Shown: positions 20,868 through 33,148 of the stretch, piece by piece
How the letters are laid out: every line of letters begins with the position of its first letter
Position numbering within the stretch: position 1 is the stretch's first letter
Source: Parietichytrium sp. I65-24A
Taxonomy: Eukaryota; Sar; Bigyra; Thraustochytrida; Thraustochytriidae
Reading direction: 5' to 3'
DNA length: 64,000 nt
NCBI GenBank assembly: GCA_012862575.1
Contig: BLSF01000087.1
Coordinates: forward strand, 3,656 to 67,655
Position numbers and translations under genes: made by a program
The notes under the pieces: generated by a model
Databases searched by the model: none
Told to the model about the DNA's origin: nothing
The model's input: the letters and a program-made list of their open reading frames with translations, nothing else

Positions 20868-21590
20868 TTACACATCGATCATCACTTGGTTGTTCTGACG
20901 CTCATTACAAACGCGATCAGGTCCAAGGGAGAATCCGAGAGATACAACACGGTCTGCCTCAGCGACAACCTGTTCAAGGCTTTCGATGTACGGAAGGTGG
21001 AAAGAGGTGACCTTGAGGCCGCGGCCGCCGCCCTGCAAGAGCACAGGCACGCCGTCCTCCTCGTCCTGGTTGGCCTGGTGAGCCTCGACTTGCGTCTTGA
21101 TGCGCTGGATGAGGTCCAGTAGCAAAGTGTCCACTCCAGACACGAGAGCAGAGTCGAAGCCGATGAGGCGGAGCACATCCACCGATGAAAAGTGTTTGCC
21201 GAGCACGAAAAACTGGTGAATGAGCTCGTCGTACAGCCGCCTATCCGGTCGCAGTCCATCCCACTCCTTGGTCCCATTCCCAAACACCAGCTTCTTGACA
21301 TTCCCAGCCGACTTTCTGCTCTCCAGCGTCGACACACTTTTGTACACGGACTTGGCCGCGCTTCTCTCCAACTCCAACTCTTGCTCATCCGCATTATTAC
21401 TCCTCGACGCTAATACATTTCCATTTGCCTCTACTGCCTCCACGCGCTCCTGCTCCTGATCCTTCCTCACAATCTTTGGCAATCCGAACGACACATTTTG
21501 CCTCTTCTTAATGCGCACCTCCTGCTGAAATGGGCTCCTGAACAGCCTTCGTTTCTCCCCGATGCCCAGGTCCAGCTCTCCTTTGAACAT
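20868..21590 (-). CDS. Protein of unknown function, 240 residues
   Basis: I choose the ATG at 21590 (MFKGELDLGIGEKRRLFRSP) over an upstream non-ATG start; the extra residues come from leader sequence. The first 110 residues are charged and low in complexity. The C-terminal half looks folded, with KKLVFGNGTKEWDGLRPDRR, then IHQFFVLGKHFSSVDVLRLI, then helices around LLLDLIQRIKTQVEAH. No signal peptide or membrane segment. I do not recognise the family. The leader contains a long (CT)n tract at about 21828-21895. Confidence 0.65.
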   Translation of the reverse strand: MFKGELDLGIGEKRRLFRSPFQQEVRIKKRQNVSFGLPKIVRKDQEQERVEAVEANGNVLASRSNNADEQELELERSAAKSVYKSVSTLESRKSAGNVKKLVFGNGTKEWDGLRPDRRLYDELIHQFFVLGKHFSSVDVLRLIGFDSALVSGVDTLLLDLIQRIKTQVEAHQANQDEEDGVPVLLQGGGRGLKVTSFHLPYIESLEQVVAEADRVVSLGFSLGPDRVCNERQNNQVMIDV

Positions 21591-24500
21591 TTTTCCTTGT
21601 GTCCTAATAATATATATATCTGAATGTCTCTCTGTTTCTCCACCCACACCAGGAGTCGGGCGAGGACACTTGGAGCGTACGTCGCTTTCAAAGGGACAAA
21701 GGTGTCCGCGACAGAGCGATGAATGGATGGGTGGTGTTTTTCGGAATTTGTGGATGTATTTTTTTCCGCGGTGATGCGACGGCGGAGTGGCGGCGACCGA
21801 GGGAGAAAGGGGTCTGTCTGTCTCTGTGTCTCTCTCTCTCTCTCTTTTTGTTCTCTCTCTCTCTCTCTCTTTCTCCCTCTCCCTCTCTCTGTGGATGTGT
21901 TGTGTGTTGTGAGTATGGTGCCCTCTTTCTTTCCTTCCTCCTTTGGTTTTCGCTCTTTCTCGTTCTTGCTCACAGAGAAAAAAGAGAGAAAGAGAGTGAG
22001 GGAGGGAGTGAGTTGAGTGACTGTGACTGACTCACTCACTCTCATTCTCTCTCACACGTTGCGTTAGACCGAGACACGAGAGAGAGGCGGCGATTGTGAG
22101 GGGATGGAGGTGGGGCTAGCGGCATGATAGGTGATGCTAGACTGGAGTGGCTCGGTGTGTGGCCTCGGCAACACTATGTGAGGGGCGTGTTTGTGAGGGA
22201 GACGGAAGCAGAGAGAGAGAGAGACAGAACAGAGAGGGAGGGATGACTGAGTGCGTGAGTGGCTTAGTGTGAGGGCGAGAGAGAGAGAGAAAGAATTCTG
22301 AATTCTGAATTCTGAATGTATGGATGGGTGGATGGAGGGGTTCTACATTTGAATGTAGATAGTTGTAACATTTCCTTCTTCTTTCCTTCTTTCCACCATG
22401 TGCACGGTGCGCGTGTTAGTGGTCTCTCTATACGACCATATCACCTACTAGGCTGATGCTATTACATTCGAGTAGATCGGAAACGGTCTATGGAATGTGA
22501 TAGTAAAGTGGTAAGCTGACGCATGACCCGTGCCACAGAATTGTATCCTTTTGTACCGGCGAGTACTATATTCTCCTACGGGTATTGCATACGAAGACGC
22601 CGTTAGGGTCGAATAGCTAGGAGCGGTACAGATGACAAATTTTCAAAAATTACTAGGATATATACGCTTGACACTAGCAGAGCTTCTTTCGTCATCTGCG
22701 CTCACAGAAGCACACATCAGCTCGTCTTATTAAATGTCATGACAGATGCATAGCAAAGGAGCTTCTCTGCGTCTACTGTTCCGGATAGGATCGCTTCCTA
22801 ATGGCGGCTCATCGTTAGAACTATTTAGACATTTAGACTCTGTGTAGGTGATGCATGCCTACGTGGCACACACCTAGTGCTAAATACAAGACCTAACGAG
22901 TGCTAGCCATCACGGCCGGAGTCCTATGCTTTCCGGTGAAAGTCGCTCTTTGTTAGCAGTCTCTTACCAGCTTCGCTGGGGATAAAAATCTCCCAATGAT
23001 GGGAGCAAGTGAACGAGGGATCCGACGGACTATTAATCTTTCATTGAACTAGTGCTAATTGGGCCTAGTCGTGACTCGCGTTGGTTCCGACAGCCCTGTA
23101 CATCCGTATCTGGTTACTGCACTTTTACACTATGTGACCTCTACTCTTCGCACACCACCCACAGACGCACACCGACCCCCTTCGCATGCATAGCCCCACA
23201 TAGCGGATACGGTACCACTCCAGCCACCCTTTCACTCCTGCTCGGGCGGTGGATCGTCTAGCCTAGTTAGAGGATACGCTTAGGAAGGTACGGGGGAGAA
23301 GGCAGGAGAAAGGAGCGAATGCGGAAGAGAGTGTCAGACTGCAGTCGATGATATGATGTGAAAGCAAGTAAGCAAGTGCTGAAACTGAAACTGAAACTGA
23401 AAGAAACAAACAAACAAACAAAAACAATTTTCTAAAATGGATCCGACAGAGCTGTCGCGCTATTTTCTTTTGTGGAGGGAGAGCTCCCATTCCTTTCCAA
23501 ACTGTCTTTTTCCTTTCCCGCGACGGCAGCGCTTTGACTACTATTACTAGCATTCCGCAAAAGTAGGTACCGGTACTGGTATTGTGTACCCTCCACGCTC
23601 CTCAGAAAGTACCTGAACTAGTACCCATACCTGCACAGCTGTATTAGAGGTACATAGCGCTCCTTTAAGACCTACCGGCGAATTTTTTCTCGAAAGCTTG
23701 CAGACTCTTGAGTCATTTTCTTTTTCTTTTTCCATTTCCAATTGAGGTTTTCAGTCACAGGAAAGTGGGATTTCATCCTGTACGTTTGAAGTTTAACTTT
23801 CTTTTCAGAACATTCATGGCTGATGATAGGTCGTATAAGAGATCGTTTGGCGACCGTTGGGGAATGACAGTTCGAAGTTCGACTCGTGAGCTTTGGCTTC
23901 GAACCAATAATTGATAATTCAAATTCCGACAACCCTTGTTATTGGGCGCTCGCAACGGCGACCACGCGCACAGAGTCAGCCATCTGCCTGCCGTCGTGTA
24001 ACATGGAGGCCACCTCATTTCACAGTCGCTCACTGAGTTATTTCACCAGTCGTGGCACCAGACCCGGTTCAGGCCGTGGCGCACTGCCCACACGTTCTGA
24101 AATCTAAAATGCATCGTCGCTCATGCCAAGTTCTGCACGCTAAAACTTTCCTATCAGTTCCACTAGTACCTCCGGAGCGAACGAGCCATCGTCCACAGCC
24201 AATCGGAGCAGCTAATGCCAAAGCTCCGCATATTACGTTTTACCCCAGCCAAGTATTAGCCTGGCCTGACAAGATTGAGTCCCGGTACGAAAGTACTCCG
24301 CACTGAACGTACGCGGAGGCCCTAAAGCAAAGATACCGTTTCCGGTACGCCTTCGGGTCGGTTTCTCTGGTGCAAGGGTCAGTTTGGTTGGGTGCGCGAC
24401 TTATAATTTCAGCTATGTATCTTTACGCATCGCCCAAACGCCAATTCAAGTTGCATCCTCTTTGCTACCATGTTGGGTAACAGAATCTCTCCATTAGTAT

Positions 24501-27193
24501 TTAACTACTAGTCCAATCTGATCTCTTCGCACACAATAGTCGGGACTGTCTCGGCGTCAGCCAAATTCGCTAGCACCCGGCTATCATATGCCTTAGTCTT
24601 CCCGCCCGAACTGGCACTGGGGAAACGCCGGGAACTGCAGGTCATAGTCCTTTACTACTATTTACGGTAGATGACTGGATGGGGCACGAGCCATGAGAGC
24701 GCGAGCCAGCCGGGAACAGCAGTGCTGACGTGTACTATTCGCGACCCAACTAAAACATTAAGGCTTACGCCATCCGGCTACATAGAAAGTCCTATGCAGT
24801 TTGGACTGTGGGGAGTGCCTATAATGCAGTTAGCGTGTGGTGGTAGTATTAGCTTCGGTGACGGAGTGAGGAAGCAGGCACTCCAAGAAAGCAATTTCAC
24901 TCGTTTCGACTGTAAGCTTGACTTTTTGGTTTTCGCATTTGCGTACGGTGGCTACTCGATACAAGTAAGATTGGAGCGAAGCTTGCGAGCTAGTGCGAGC
25001 TCACGAACGACAAAGGCATTCGACTTGCGCTCACTTCTTTTGTTTTCTTCAGTCAGTCATTCATTCCTTCACGTGCCCTTTTTTACTTTTACTTTTTTGT
25101 TCCTTTCCCGGTTGTAGAGACGCTACTAGTACCATGCACACGGCTTTTTGTCAAATTTCACATGATTTCATGAAAAAAAAAAAAAGCTGAGTGTTTTTGG
25201 AAAAGAGAAAAAAAGCTTTTGACTGATTGACGGATCGATTGCGAAACTTGCGTCGCCAATCCCGAACCGGAAAGCCCACATCGCTAAGACCTCATATAAA
25301 TGCACGTAGCTGAAACACCTCGCGAGAGAGGGTATGACAACTGCACACTGGCGTCCCAAGAGTGTCACAAATACTCAGAAACAATAGGACCTGTCCACCC
25401 GACTGCCACTGAGAAATATGGAGTCTAGATGTGGTCTAGATAGGCATTTTCCTTAGTTTTCAGTAGCGGAGGTGGGTCTAGCTAGCGAGCTATTTGTCAC
25501 GTAGCGGGTTGAGGCTATATCGCTCTACCTAATAGGGTAGCGCAGCAGTAGTTCATATTGCTCCCTATCCGCTCTCGTGACACCTGTTGGAATTTGTGTT
25601 TTTTAAAAATTTGTACAATTAACAAGAGCCATTCAATTCGTTACTGGGTTAGCACTCAGAGTCGTCGTTCAACAGCCAAGCGCTTACCTTTCAGGTCTTT
25701 GTTTTTGAACAAGTTGTGTGAAGTGCTTTCTTTGTGCACTGCGCGTGGAGCCGCAGGAGCCGTTCACACGTGTTTCACACACGAGCGTTTCTCAAGTCAT
25801 CACTGCAGTATACTGCAGTGCTCGAACGACGGAGTGCTAGGCAATCGAATAGCTAGCTTCGGGTAGCCGGATAGGAGTCCGCTGGGCGACTTTTGGGCCG
25901 ATTGGTTTACCATTGAAGCTTACTTGCGAATGAAGACGGTGCTGACAGTGTTATTAAACTGTTAATTCTGAATTCCTGAACTGAAAGAAATGAACTGACA
26001 GTGAGTGGGCGAACCTAGCCAACCAAAAATCAACCAGCCCAAACCCAACCCCAAACCACCAAATCTCGCCCAGTGAGGTAAGAGCTACCTACGAATGCAC
26101 CTAACTCAACGCCGTTGTCCTGGTACCTCCCATGCGCAGCTGTCAAGTATTCAGTATATAAAGTACTAGTTAGTGACGGCCTTGCCTTGGTCATTGTTCG
26201 CGTGCGAATGCAAAGCCAGGAATAAACTACGCCTCCAGATCCGCTAACCACTTATTAAGCTACGGTATAAGACTCGTGGGACGGAGATTAATTGGCGTAC
26301 AGCGCCATGCCAGTGGAAAGGTTTCCTCGCGATTACAGGCGAACCATCTATGCGTTATTATAGCACTTGAACTAGGAACGGTTCCCGACGTTTTTGTTTA
26401 CTGTTCTTCAAATCCCACCACCTCTCACGGCAACCGAGTCGTGTATGGACAAACAAGAGATAAACAGTGTTAGTATGATATGGCTGTGGATAATGAGAAG
26501 GTGGCATGAGCGTACACGAGTAGGAGCCGAGGCACGTGCTCGGGTGCTGCTGGCTCCTTTGTTTTTGTTCCTCTCAGACTCACTCACATTCAATCAGTCA
26601 TTTGCAAAAAGTTTTTCAATTTTGAAAAAAAAAATTGTAAATTCTAAAAAACTTTTGTGGAAGTTTTGATTTTTTTTCAACTAGTTGTGAGAAGCATTTG
26701 GTCCTTTAAAAAAAAAAGTAACAAGAAAACAAGAAAACTGTACTGGTTCCGAGCACTCCGAGCATCGTTAGAACAAAAGTTTGTTTCATCTCCACTTTCA
26801 ACTTGAAGAAATGGAAGAAATGGCAAAAATGGTGAAGACAAGATTCAAGGCGTGAAATGGGTGGAACGATGTGAAACGACACCACCTCACACACACTCGC
26901 TCCGGATAGTGTATCCTTACCGTCCGCTAAGCATCAGATGCAACGAGCATTCGCGTCTTCACGAGCCAGAAAATGTTCACGTAGTTTCTCTAAGAGAAGC
27001 ATTCATTTGTTCCTTTAGGTTTTTATTTTTAAGACAAGAACAAGATGTTCGCAAGTTGAGGAGATTGGAGATGCAAGAAGCTGCTTTAAGAGCCCCGGAT
27101 GCGAACGCGCTGGAGCGATTTAAATGGAGCTTGCAAGCGCTTCTCCGTGTACAAAAAATACAACTTAAGTGAAAGGCGATGATATAGAGCTCA
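21591..27193. other. Gene-poor region of 5.6 kb
   Basis: 21600-22300 is dominated by CT/GA repeats with GAATTCT iterated three times at 22296-22315. 22400-23270, 24100-25000 and 25380-26470 are blocks of balanced-composition sequence rich in CTAG and nearly free of homopolymers. GTACC-type palindromic motifs occur at about 23568-23590 and 23608-23632. 25040-25230 and 26560-26740 are A/T-run rich. A coding-like stretch at about 27030-27160 (plus strand, QEQDVRKLRRLEMQEAAL) follows a CCTTTAG acceptor-like site and may be a 5' exon of the next gene. No other gene is supported. Confidence 0.45.
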
Positions 27194-27638
27194 ATGACTC
27201 AACGAAATATCTTGTGGCATGGTGATTGGGTCCCAGACACGCCAGAAGAGTGCCGAATGGGAACTCCGGTTGCAAGGTGAGAATGAATTGCGCGCTCACG
27301 AGTTGCAAGCGGCTCTCGGCTGGTCACGGTATTTCTGTCCGCCGCAAACGTTTCGTTGTTGAAGCGCTCGGGTTAAATTCCTTGAAAAGCTGCCGGCCGA
27401 GGTGGTGAAAGGAGTTCCCGCATTCCTTCGCAGTACAGTACACGAGGGGGACATCCTGCATAGACAGCGCGGTTTTTTGGATGCCAAGACTGTTTCCTGC
27501 ACAATCTTGAACCCTCCATCCAGCGGAACCAATAGCAATCGAAATCGTAGCTGCGATGGCGATAGTGGCGTTGGAATTCCACTACAAGGTCATAGTAGGA
27601 ACAAGGGCAACAGGAGAGGAAATGTCTTGGTGAAATGA
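27194..27638 (+). CDS. Candidate two-exon gene, unknown
   Basis: Exon 1 is 27194-27276 (MTQRNILWHGDWVPDTPEEC), interrupted after two bases of a codon by a CAAG|GTGAGA donor. The best acceptor ends at 27364 (88 nt intron). Exon 2 runs 27365-27638 and restores the frame, giving 118 residues that include VKFLEKLPAEVVKGVPAFLR and STVHEGDILHRQRGFLDAK. A different frame at about 27520-27636 encodes a hydrophobic helix (IAIEIVAAMAIVALEF) and could be the true last exon if a further short intron is spliced near 27471. Phase agreement and composition support a gene; the 3' end and any 5' exons are uncertain. No family recognised. Confidence 0.38.
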
Positions 27639-28059
27639 TATCAAACACCAGCTCGTCCTCAACACGAGGACTTGTGAATCCGCACATTTTCCACGAGCTT
27701 GTACATCTCTCTTTTCATCTTTCTTTGGGCCTAGGAGCCAAGATTTTGTTGCGATGCCATGGGTTCCAGAGAACAAACACCCTCTAATTAAAATTGGGGT
27801 AAATGGGGTTCAGAAAATGAAATCGACCACATCGTATGCAGGCAGGCATCTGACTTTCAAATAAAAATAATAATAAGAAGCAAAAGTTTGGTCTTCTCAT
27901 GCTAGCCTGGCTCCCGATGTGCCATCTCGCGGCAGACTTGTCAAACCATAACATGGTATCAGGCAGACCAAACACAGTCAGAAACACAAAGCAAAAAAAT
28001 AGCGGTAACAATAGAAGACATAATGTTCGAAATTTGAAATAACGACTCAAGGTTCAGAT
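27639..28059. other. Intergenic region
   Basis: 3' flank of the acyltransferase gene and the spliced candidate. Contains AATAAAAATAATAATAAG at about 27859-27876. No gene supported. Confidence 0.4.
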
Positions 28060-29442
28060 TTACACAGCATACTTGGCACGCAAGTGCTCGATGAGGAAGG
28101 AGTGGAAGGTGATGGTTCCGTCTTCTCGAACGTGGGATTTAAAAACGGACCACTCGAGGGGCTCCTCCAGCATGACGTCTGAAGCTGCCTTTTTCGCAAT
28201 TTTCTCAAATTGTGCCTGAGACAATTTGGCGTCCGGAGTCATTTTCGGGGCTTTGGAGAATCTAATCAGCAGGGTTTTGGTTAGATTTGGCAGAGCTTCC
28301 TTGATATCCATGTCTTTGGTCTCCTTCACCAAGGAGGCAAAAGTAAATGGCAGCGCAAAAGCTGGTTGCAGCTTCTTCTTCGCCGCGACTTTGGCGAGAA
28401 ACATGTCCGGTGTGGAATACTCCGAAGTACCAATGCCAAGCTCTTTGGCCATCTTCTTTCGCACATTGTTGGCATACAGTGTCGCGTCGGCTTTTTCTTC
28501 ATCGCTTGGGTGGTACACCGGGAGAAAAGAAACAGTGACGTTCTGACGCAACTGACACAAGCAGCGGAGCACGATACGGAGGCGGTTGGGGGAACCTGCA
28601 GTCCAAGATGGATCAAATCCGGTAAAGTGCCATTTCAGCGTCACAGGCTGCACCGGGACACCAGGCTCAAAGGAGCCGCGCTTGAAGGAAATCAAGCTGG
28701 ATCGATTGGTGCAGGTGCCTTCGGGGAAGATGCACATTTGTCGGCGCCAGATGCCATCGATGCGGACGCGGTCCTTGATCTGCTGAAGCACTTTAGCGCG
28801 ATTGCCTCCATCCTCGCGGTCCACAAAGATTGTTTGCAAAGCGGTCATGTATCTACCGAGAACCGAATCGCGGAGCTCTGCTTTGCTGACGCTTGTTGGC
28901 GACCCCATCGCAGCGCCTACCACGACGGCATCCATGATCGTCGAGTGTGGTGCAATGACGAGCAGCCGGCAGTCGGCAACGTCTGCCAGTTCGCCTTCCA
29001 CTTCGAATCCCCAAAGACCCACACAGGTGCAGAGCAGCCGGCTAACGGTGACTCCAATCATGCGCTGAGCGTTCAAGCGGGTCTCCGAAAGGGGTTTGTC
29101 GATATCGCATCCTGCGACCGTGAGCAGCATCGCAATCGTCCCGATGGCCACCACAATCAAAGAGAACGTCAGTCTCAGCGGGATGAGCACAATACCCCCG
29201 ATGTAAAGCTTTGCTTGCTCCCAGGCATCCATCGTCTCGTTAGTCTGAAACGGATTCATATGCTCTAGGTCACTTTCCGACCAAATGTGCGACTTGGACA
29301 CTCGCCTGTTGCTCGTCGACAGCCGCTTCTTCATCTCCTTCTCCTCCGTCTGCGTCAACAGCTGCGAGTTCCGCTTCGAGCTGCTTCTGCCCTTGCTGCT
29401 CCGCGGCGAGCTCGCCGCCGCCTCTCCGGCCACCGCAGCCAT
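28060..29442 (-). CDS. LPCAT-like lysophospholipid acyltransferase
   Basis: I choose the ATG at 29442 (MAAVAGEAAASSPRS, 460 residues). The longer frame would add 34 residues that merely translate the GTTT-type repeat upstream. A hydrophobic segment spans about 80-110, followed by the PlsC acyltransferase domain with motif I HSTIMD (166-171, HxxxxD) and motif III FPEGTCTNR (239-247). The FPEGTC form is typical of the LPCAT1/2/4 group, enzymes of the endoplasmic reticulum or lipid droplets that acylate lysophospholipids from acyl-CoA in the Lands cycle. The C-terminus (QAQFEKIAKKAASDV and VREDGTITFHSFL) resembles degenerate EF-hand helices, as seen after the catalytic domain in LPCAT1/2, but no intact calcium loop is visible. 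The exact substrate cannot be read from sequence. No KKxx retrieval signal. Confidence 0.85.
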   Translation of the reverse strand: MAAVAGEAAASSPRSSKGRSSSKRNSQLLTQTEEKEMKKRLSTSNRRVSKSHIWSESDLEHMNPFQTNETMDAWEQAKLYIGGIVLIPLRLTFSLIVVAIGTIAMLLTVAGCDIDKPLSETRLNAQRMIGVTVSRLLCTCVGLWGFEVEGELADVADCRLLVIAPHSTIMDAVVVGAAMGSPTSVSKAELRDSVLGRYMTALQTIFVDREDGGNRAKVLQQIKDRVRIDGIWRRQMCIFPEGTCTNRSSLISFKRGSFEPGVPVQPVTLKWHFTGFDPSWTAGSPNRLRIVLRCLCQLRQNVTVSFLPVYHPSDEEKADATLYANNVRKKMAKELGIGTSEYSTPDMFLAKVAAKKKLQPAFALPFTFASLVKETKDMDIKEALPNLTKTLLIRFSKAPKMTPDAKLSQAQFEKIAKKAASDVMLEEPLEWSVFKSHVREDGTITFHSFLIEHLRAKYAV

Positions 29443-31961
29443 TCCTCCTACACGTCCCGACGTCCAGAAACACCGCCAACAAACAAACGAACGAACAAAC
29501 AAACAAACGAACGAACAAACAAACAAACGACCAATGCTTGGCACACTTGCGTATGATTATTGAGCGCAGCCACAACCTCAACCTCAACCTCGACGTTGAT
29601 CAACTGCTCGTCCCTCGTGCTCCTCTCTTATCTCCCTATCGCTCTATCGCTCTATCGCTCTGTGTATGTGTATCATTGAGTTATGCATTATGGATTCATG
29701 CTTTCGTCTTTGTTTTCACTCTTGTGAACACAATCATTTCTCTGAATTCTGATTGATGCAAGCACGTGGATTACGTAGATCTTCCTATACTTTGTACTTT
29801 GTACTCTACAAGATTACTTAAGTAGCGCAGTACAACCCCCTCTCCTATGTAAGAGACGACTATTAAATGTCTATCCCCGGGGGTAATGCGTAAGACCACC
29901 CCATTTAAGCACAGGCACTACTAGTGAGGTAGATAGCCAGATGGGTAGAGGCAGGGAAGGCTCGCGTGGAGGTGCACTAGGCCCAGCGCGTAGTCCTTTA
30001 CGTTACAGTTTGGTGTTAATGAGCTCTTAACGTATATTAAGATAGATTAGGTAAATCGGTAGCGGGAGTGTGGAGGTGAAAGAGTGGAGGGAGTGATGAG
30101 TGTAATTCCCAGGAGGTAGAACTGTATTAGCGTGGGATTAGCGGCGCGAGCGTGGAAGGTCATTCGTTGCCTTGCGACGCAAGTTGTTCGATTTCATTTT
30201 CAGTTTCAGATTTCAGTTGCAATTGAGATGTTATTGAAATCAATGTTCATTCGAAGATGTTGCAAGTGTAAAGGTTGACAGTGTCGGTTGAAACTCTTTC
30301 TCCCTGTTCTAAAAATCTAGAATTGGAAAATCATTGGCTGTGGAAAACAAATGAAATGACTCGGAAACAGACTTGGCCCTGTTTCTCGTGGTGTTTTCCG
30401 AACGATCAATTCGGAGAATTAAGAGTGCGTGGGTTCGTTGACTGACTCGGACAGTGAATGTGTGGTAATTCCCGAGTTCCACTTGCGCCCGGAATGCATA
30501 GGCAGTTCAGAAGGATTCAGGATAATGAATTCAGTTCAGAAGGATTCACAACTCAAACGGGTCAGTCCAGTGTCCATCCGCCTTTTATTTTACACATTAC
30601 ACCTTGCATCATTCCACATTCCACATTTCATTCACTTGGAACACTTTTATCGTCTCGCAACATCTCTCGCATTTCAAATAACGTCGAACAGGTTGCTTGG
30701 ATTGAAAGCAACTTACTTCCAGTTCTTGCTGCCTTCACATATTACACAGGGGACAGTGGCATACCCCGAAACGGCAATGCAATCTTTCACTGTTGTTTTG
30801 ATGATTCAAAATTCACTGTCAATCAATTATTTGATAGCGTCAAAAGCGAGACCATAACAATACATGATGCAATGTCAACGTCAATGTCAATGGCAAGGCG
30901 CTGCGACTGCCCAGGCGTGAAACCGTGTTTGGAGATGGGCGAGTTTACTGTATCAGTTTGGTCATGGTCGTGGACCACGTTGGGAAACGAGACCGCCGAG
31001 CGTTGTTTCTTTCCCCCTGGGACTCGCGCGGCCTCACGTGACCGCACGTTTGTTCTCCAGGCGAGCTGAACGCCTGCAGGAAACGGGTTGCAAACGTTTG
31101 CAAGACCGGATGCTTGCCGATCAATCTCAAGATGAAAAGAAACTGGACCTTCGATGATAAGTTACACGTAGTCAAGGACTGGATTTCATTCATCTCATTC
31201 CGACAGAGTCCGGTACTAATACCGGTACCGGTAACATACGCACTGCACGAGAGAATAATTCTTCGTTCGAGGACCTCCTAATACATCTCGTTAGGACCGT
31301 CCCAAGCGGGCAACCTCCAGACTGTTACCGCTGCTTACCGACGAGCGCTATGGATCTGGGCAACCCAACCACACTATAAATGTGTATTACTTTATCGTGT
31401 AACTTCAACCATAACGCTAGCTAGCTGGTCACCACTCTTATGCCTCTATTATAAGTAAGGCTGTCTTACTCCACAAGTTAGGAGAGCAATTCGCTACTGA
31501 TCAGCTATTTATGTATCTATGTAAACTTGTAGGTGGAAAGTAGGAGTGCTATCCAGCTCTCTCTTTTCTCTGTATGTACCGTTACTATAGCGAATGATAC
31601 CGGTAAGGCTAGAGTACGAAAAGGAAGGCTAGCTAGCGTTTCAGATAGCTGTTCAATAACAGCTGCTTTTAGTCGTAGCAGCAGATTAACGATTCGCGTA
31701 GGAAGCGTAGGAGTTCACTTTCACAGTCTCAGAAGTGTCTCAGAAGTCTCAGAAGTCTCAGATGTATCTATCTCTCTATCTCTCGATCTATTTAATGATC
31801 TATTTGCGAAGACAAGATCATTCATGCAAGCAAGGTCCACCGTGTAAAACAACAAACAAACAAACAAACAAACACACAAACAAACACACAAACGAACAAG
31901 ACAAACAAACGAACAAGACAAACAAACGAGCAAGACAAACTTAGCAAAGAGCTCGAGCAAG
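29443..31961. other. Intergenic region of 2.5 kb
   Basis: 29479-29530 is a (CAAA/CGAA) repeat just upstream of the acyltransferase start. 29760-30130 and 31200-31700 are CTAG-rich balanced blocks; GGTACTAATACCGGTACCGG lies at about 31212. A 17-bp direct repeat (CAGTTCAGAAGGATTCA) occurs at about 30504 and 30533. An ATG-initiated frame at 30458-31069 (203 codons, plus) covers this repeat and is unmatched; I do not call it a gene. 31847-31940 is an (AAAC)n repeat in the UCH leader. Confidence 0.45.
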
Positions 31962-32669
31962 ATGGCTGAGGACGCTGCGACCCTGCCGAAATGGCTGCCT
32001 CTGGAGTCCAACCCAGAGCTGCTCAACTCGTTCTTGGAGAGGATGGGCGTCGGGGCTGTGGAGTTCTGCGACGTGTTCGGGCTTGACGAAGAGCTCCTTG
32101 CGATGGTGCCGCAGCCGTGCGTGGCGCTGTGCCTGCTGTTCCCCGGAGGCACAATTAGCGATATTCGCAGGGACCAGCTCAAGGACAAGTGTGTTTCGGA
32201 CCCCGAGAAGAAGGGCGTCTTTTACCTCAAGCAGCTCCCGCAGTTTGGAAATGCGTGCGGAACCATAGCATGCGTCCACGCTATTTCGAATTCCCCAGCA
32301 GTTACATTCACAGAGAACAGCCCTCTTGGGGCCTTCATTGACGCGAACCGCGGGCGCTCTCCCAAGGAAATTGGCTCTGCTCTGGCCAGTACCAAGAATA
32401 TTCACGAAGCTAGCGAGGAATCCGCTTCCGGAGGCCAGACGGAAACACCAGATAGGGAAGACAGCGTGGAGGGCCACTTCATCTCCTTTGTCAATATCGA
32501 CGGGAGCCTTTTCGAGCTAGACGGAATGATGCCGGGCCCAATCAACCACGGTGAGACCAGCTCAGAGAGCTTTCTTTCAGATGCAGCAAAGATCATCAAA
32601 GAACAATTCATGGCTCTTGATCCAGATAATGTCAATTTTAATGTCACAGCGCTCTGTGCCTCCAACTGA
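31962..32669 (+). CDS. UCHL3: Ubiquitin C-terminal hydrolase, UCHL1/UCHL3 type
   Basis: A 235-residue single-exon protein, the usual length for the short UCH subfamily (peptidase C12). The catalytic triad is visible as Cys99 in GNACGT, His172 in EGHFISFV and Asp187 in LFELDGMMPGPINHG; the last segment is nearly identical in wording to animal UCHL3. The N-terminus (WLPLESNPELLNSFLERMGV) matches the family opening. These enzymes release small adducts from ubiquitin and process ubiquitin precursors in cytosol and nucleus. One oddity: before the active Cys the sequence is KQLPQFGNAC, so neither Gln sits at the usual minus-six oxyanion position (family KQTIxNAC). The crossover loop is Gly/Ser/Thr/Glu-rich (about 145-168). 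Confidence 0.92.
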   Translation: MAEDAATLPKWLPLESNPELLNSFLERMGVGAVEFCDVFGLDEELLAMVPQPCVALCLLFPGGTISDIRRDQLKDKCVSDPEKKGVFYLKQLPQFGNACGTIACVHAISNSPAVTFTENSPLGAFIDANRGRSPKEIGSALASTKNIHEASEESASGGQTETPDREDSVEGHFISFVNIDGSLFELDGMMPGPINHGETSSESFLSDAAKIIKEQFMALDPDNVNFNVTALCASN

Positions 32670-33148
32670 ACAGTAGAGTATATGCCGCAGCGCCTCCAAC
32701 GAAGTTGCACATGAATCCACTATCTTCACCTTTTTCTTTCTTTCTTTCTTTCTTCTCCTCCTTTTCTTTGACTCATCGTCATCGTGTAATAGAGCACTCC
32801 TGATCGACTTTGTGAAGAAATCAGAAGCCCGAGTTGCTCAACAGGAAGGACGGAAGAAATTCGTTGGAATGTTTGGTATGTATTACGTGCTTTTCATAAA
32901 ATACGCGCCCTGTTTCTTAGTTGATGGAGTGAGTACAAAAGACATGTGAAACCTTGACCGGGGTACTAGAACTAACTGTACAAGAGTCGACACACAGGCA
33001 GGCGACCGCGAACTTTTCGATAACAACCGGGGCACAGGCTTAGCGACGGTAAAGAGCACTCGCAACACCCAAAAGGACTTTCCCGCACACGCCCGGGTGC
33101 CGGGAATTTGAATGTGACAAGTCGGATAAAGACACAGGCACCTCCTTC
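32670..33148. other. Convergent 3' intergenic region
   Basis: Between the 3' ends of UCH and the CAMK-type kinase. (TTTC)n occurs at 32733-32752. No coding signal. Confidence 0.5.

Noticed and set aside
22400-27000. tRNA, 5S rRNA or snRNA genes in the gene-poor region
   Set aside because: I looked for A/B box and T-loop (GTTCGAATC-type) patterns and found no convincing cloverleaf; a covariance-model scan would be needed to exclude them.
28366-29268. 300-codon plus-strand frame opposite the acyltransferase
   Set aside because: Shadow of a gene whose minus-strand motifs (HSTIMD, FPEGTCTNR) are unmistakable.
30458-31069. 203-codon ATG frame on the plus strand
   Set aside because: Spans a direct repeat, has mixed composition without domain features, and may contain introns; too weak to call a gene.
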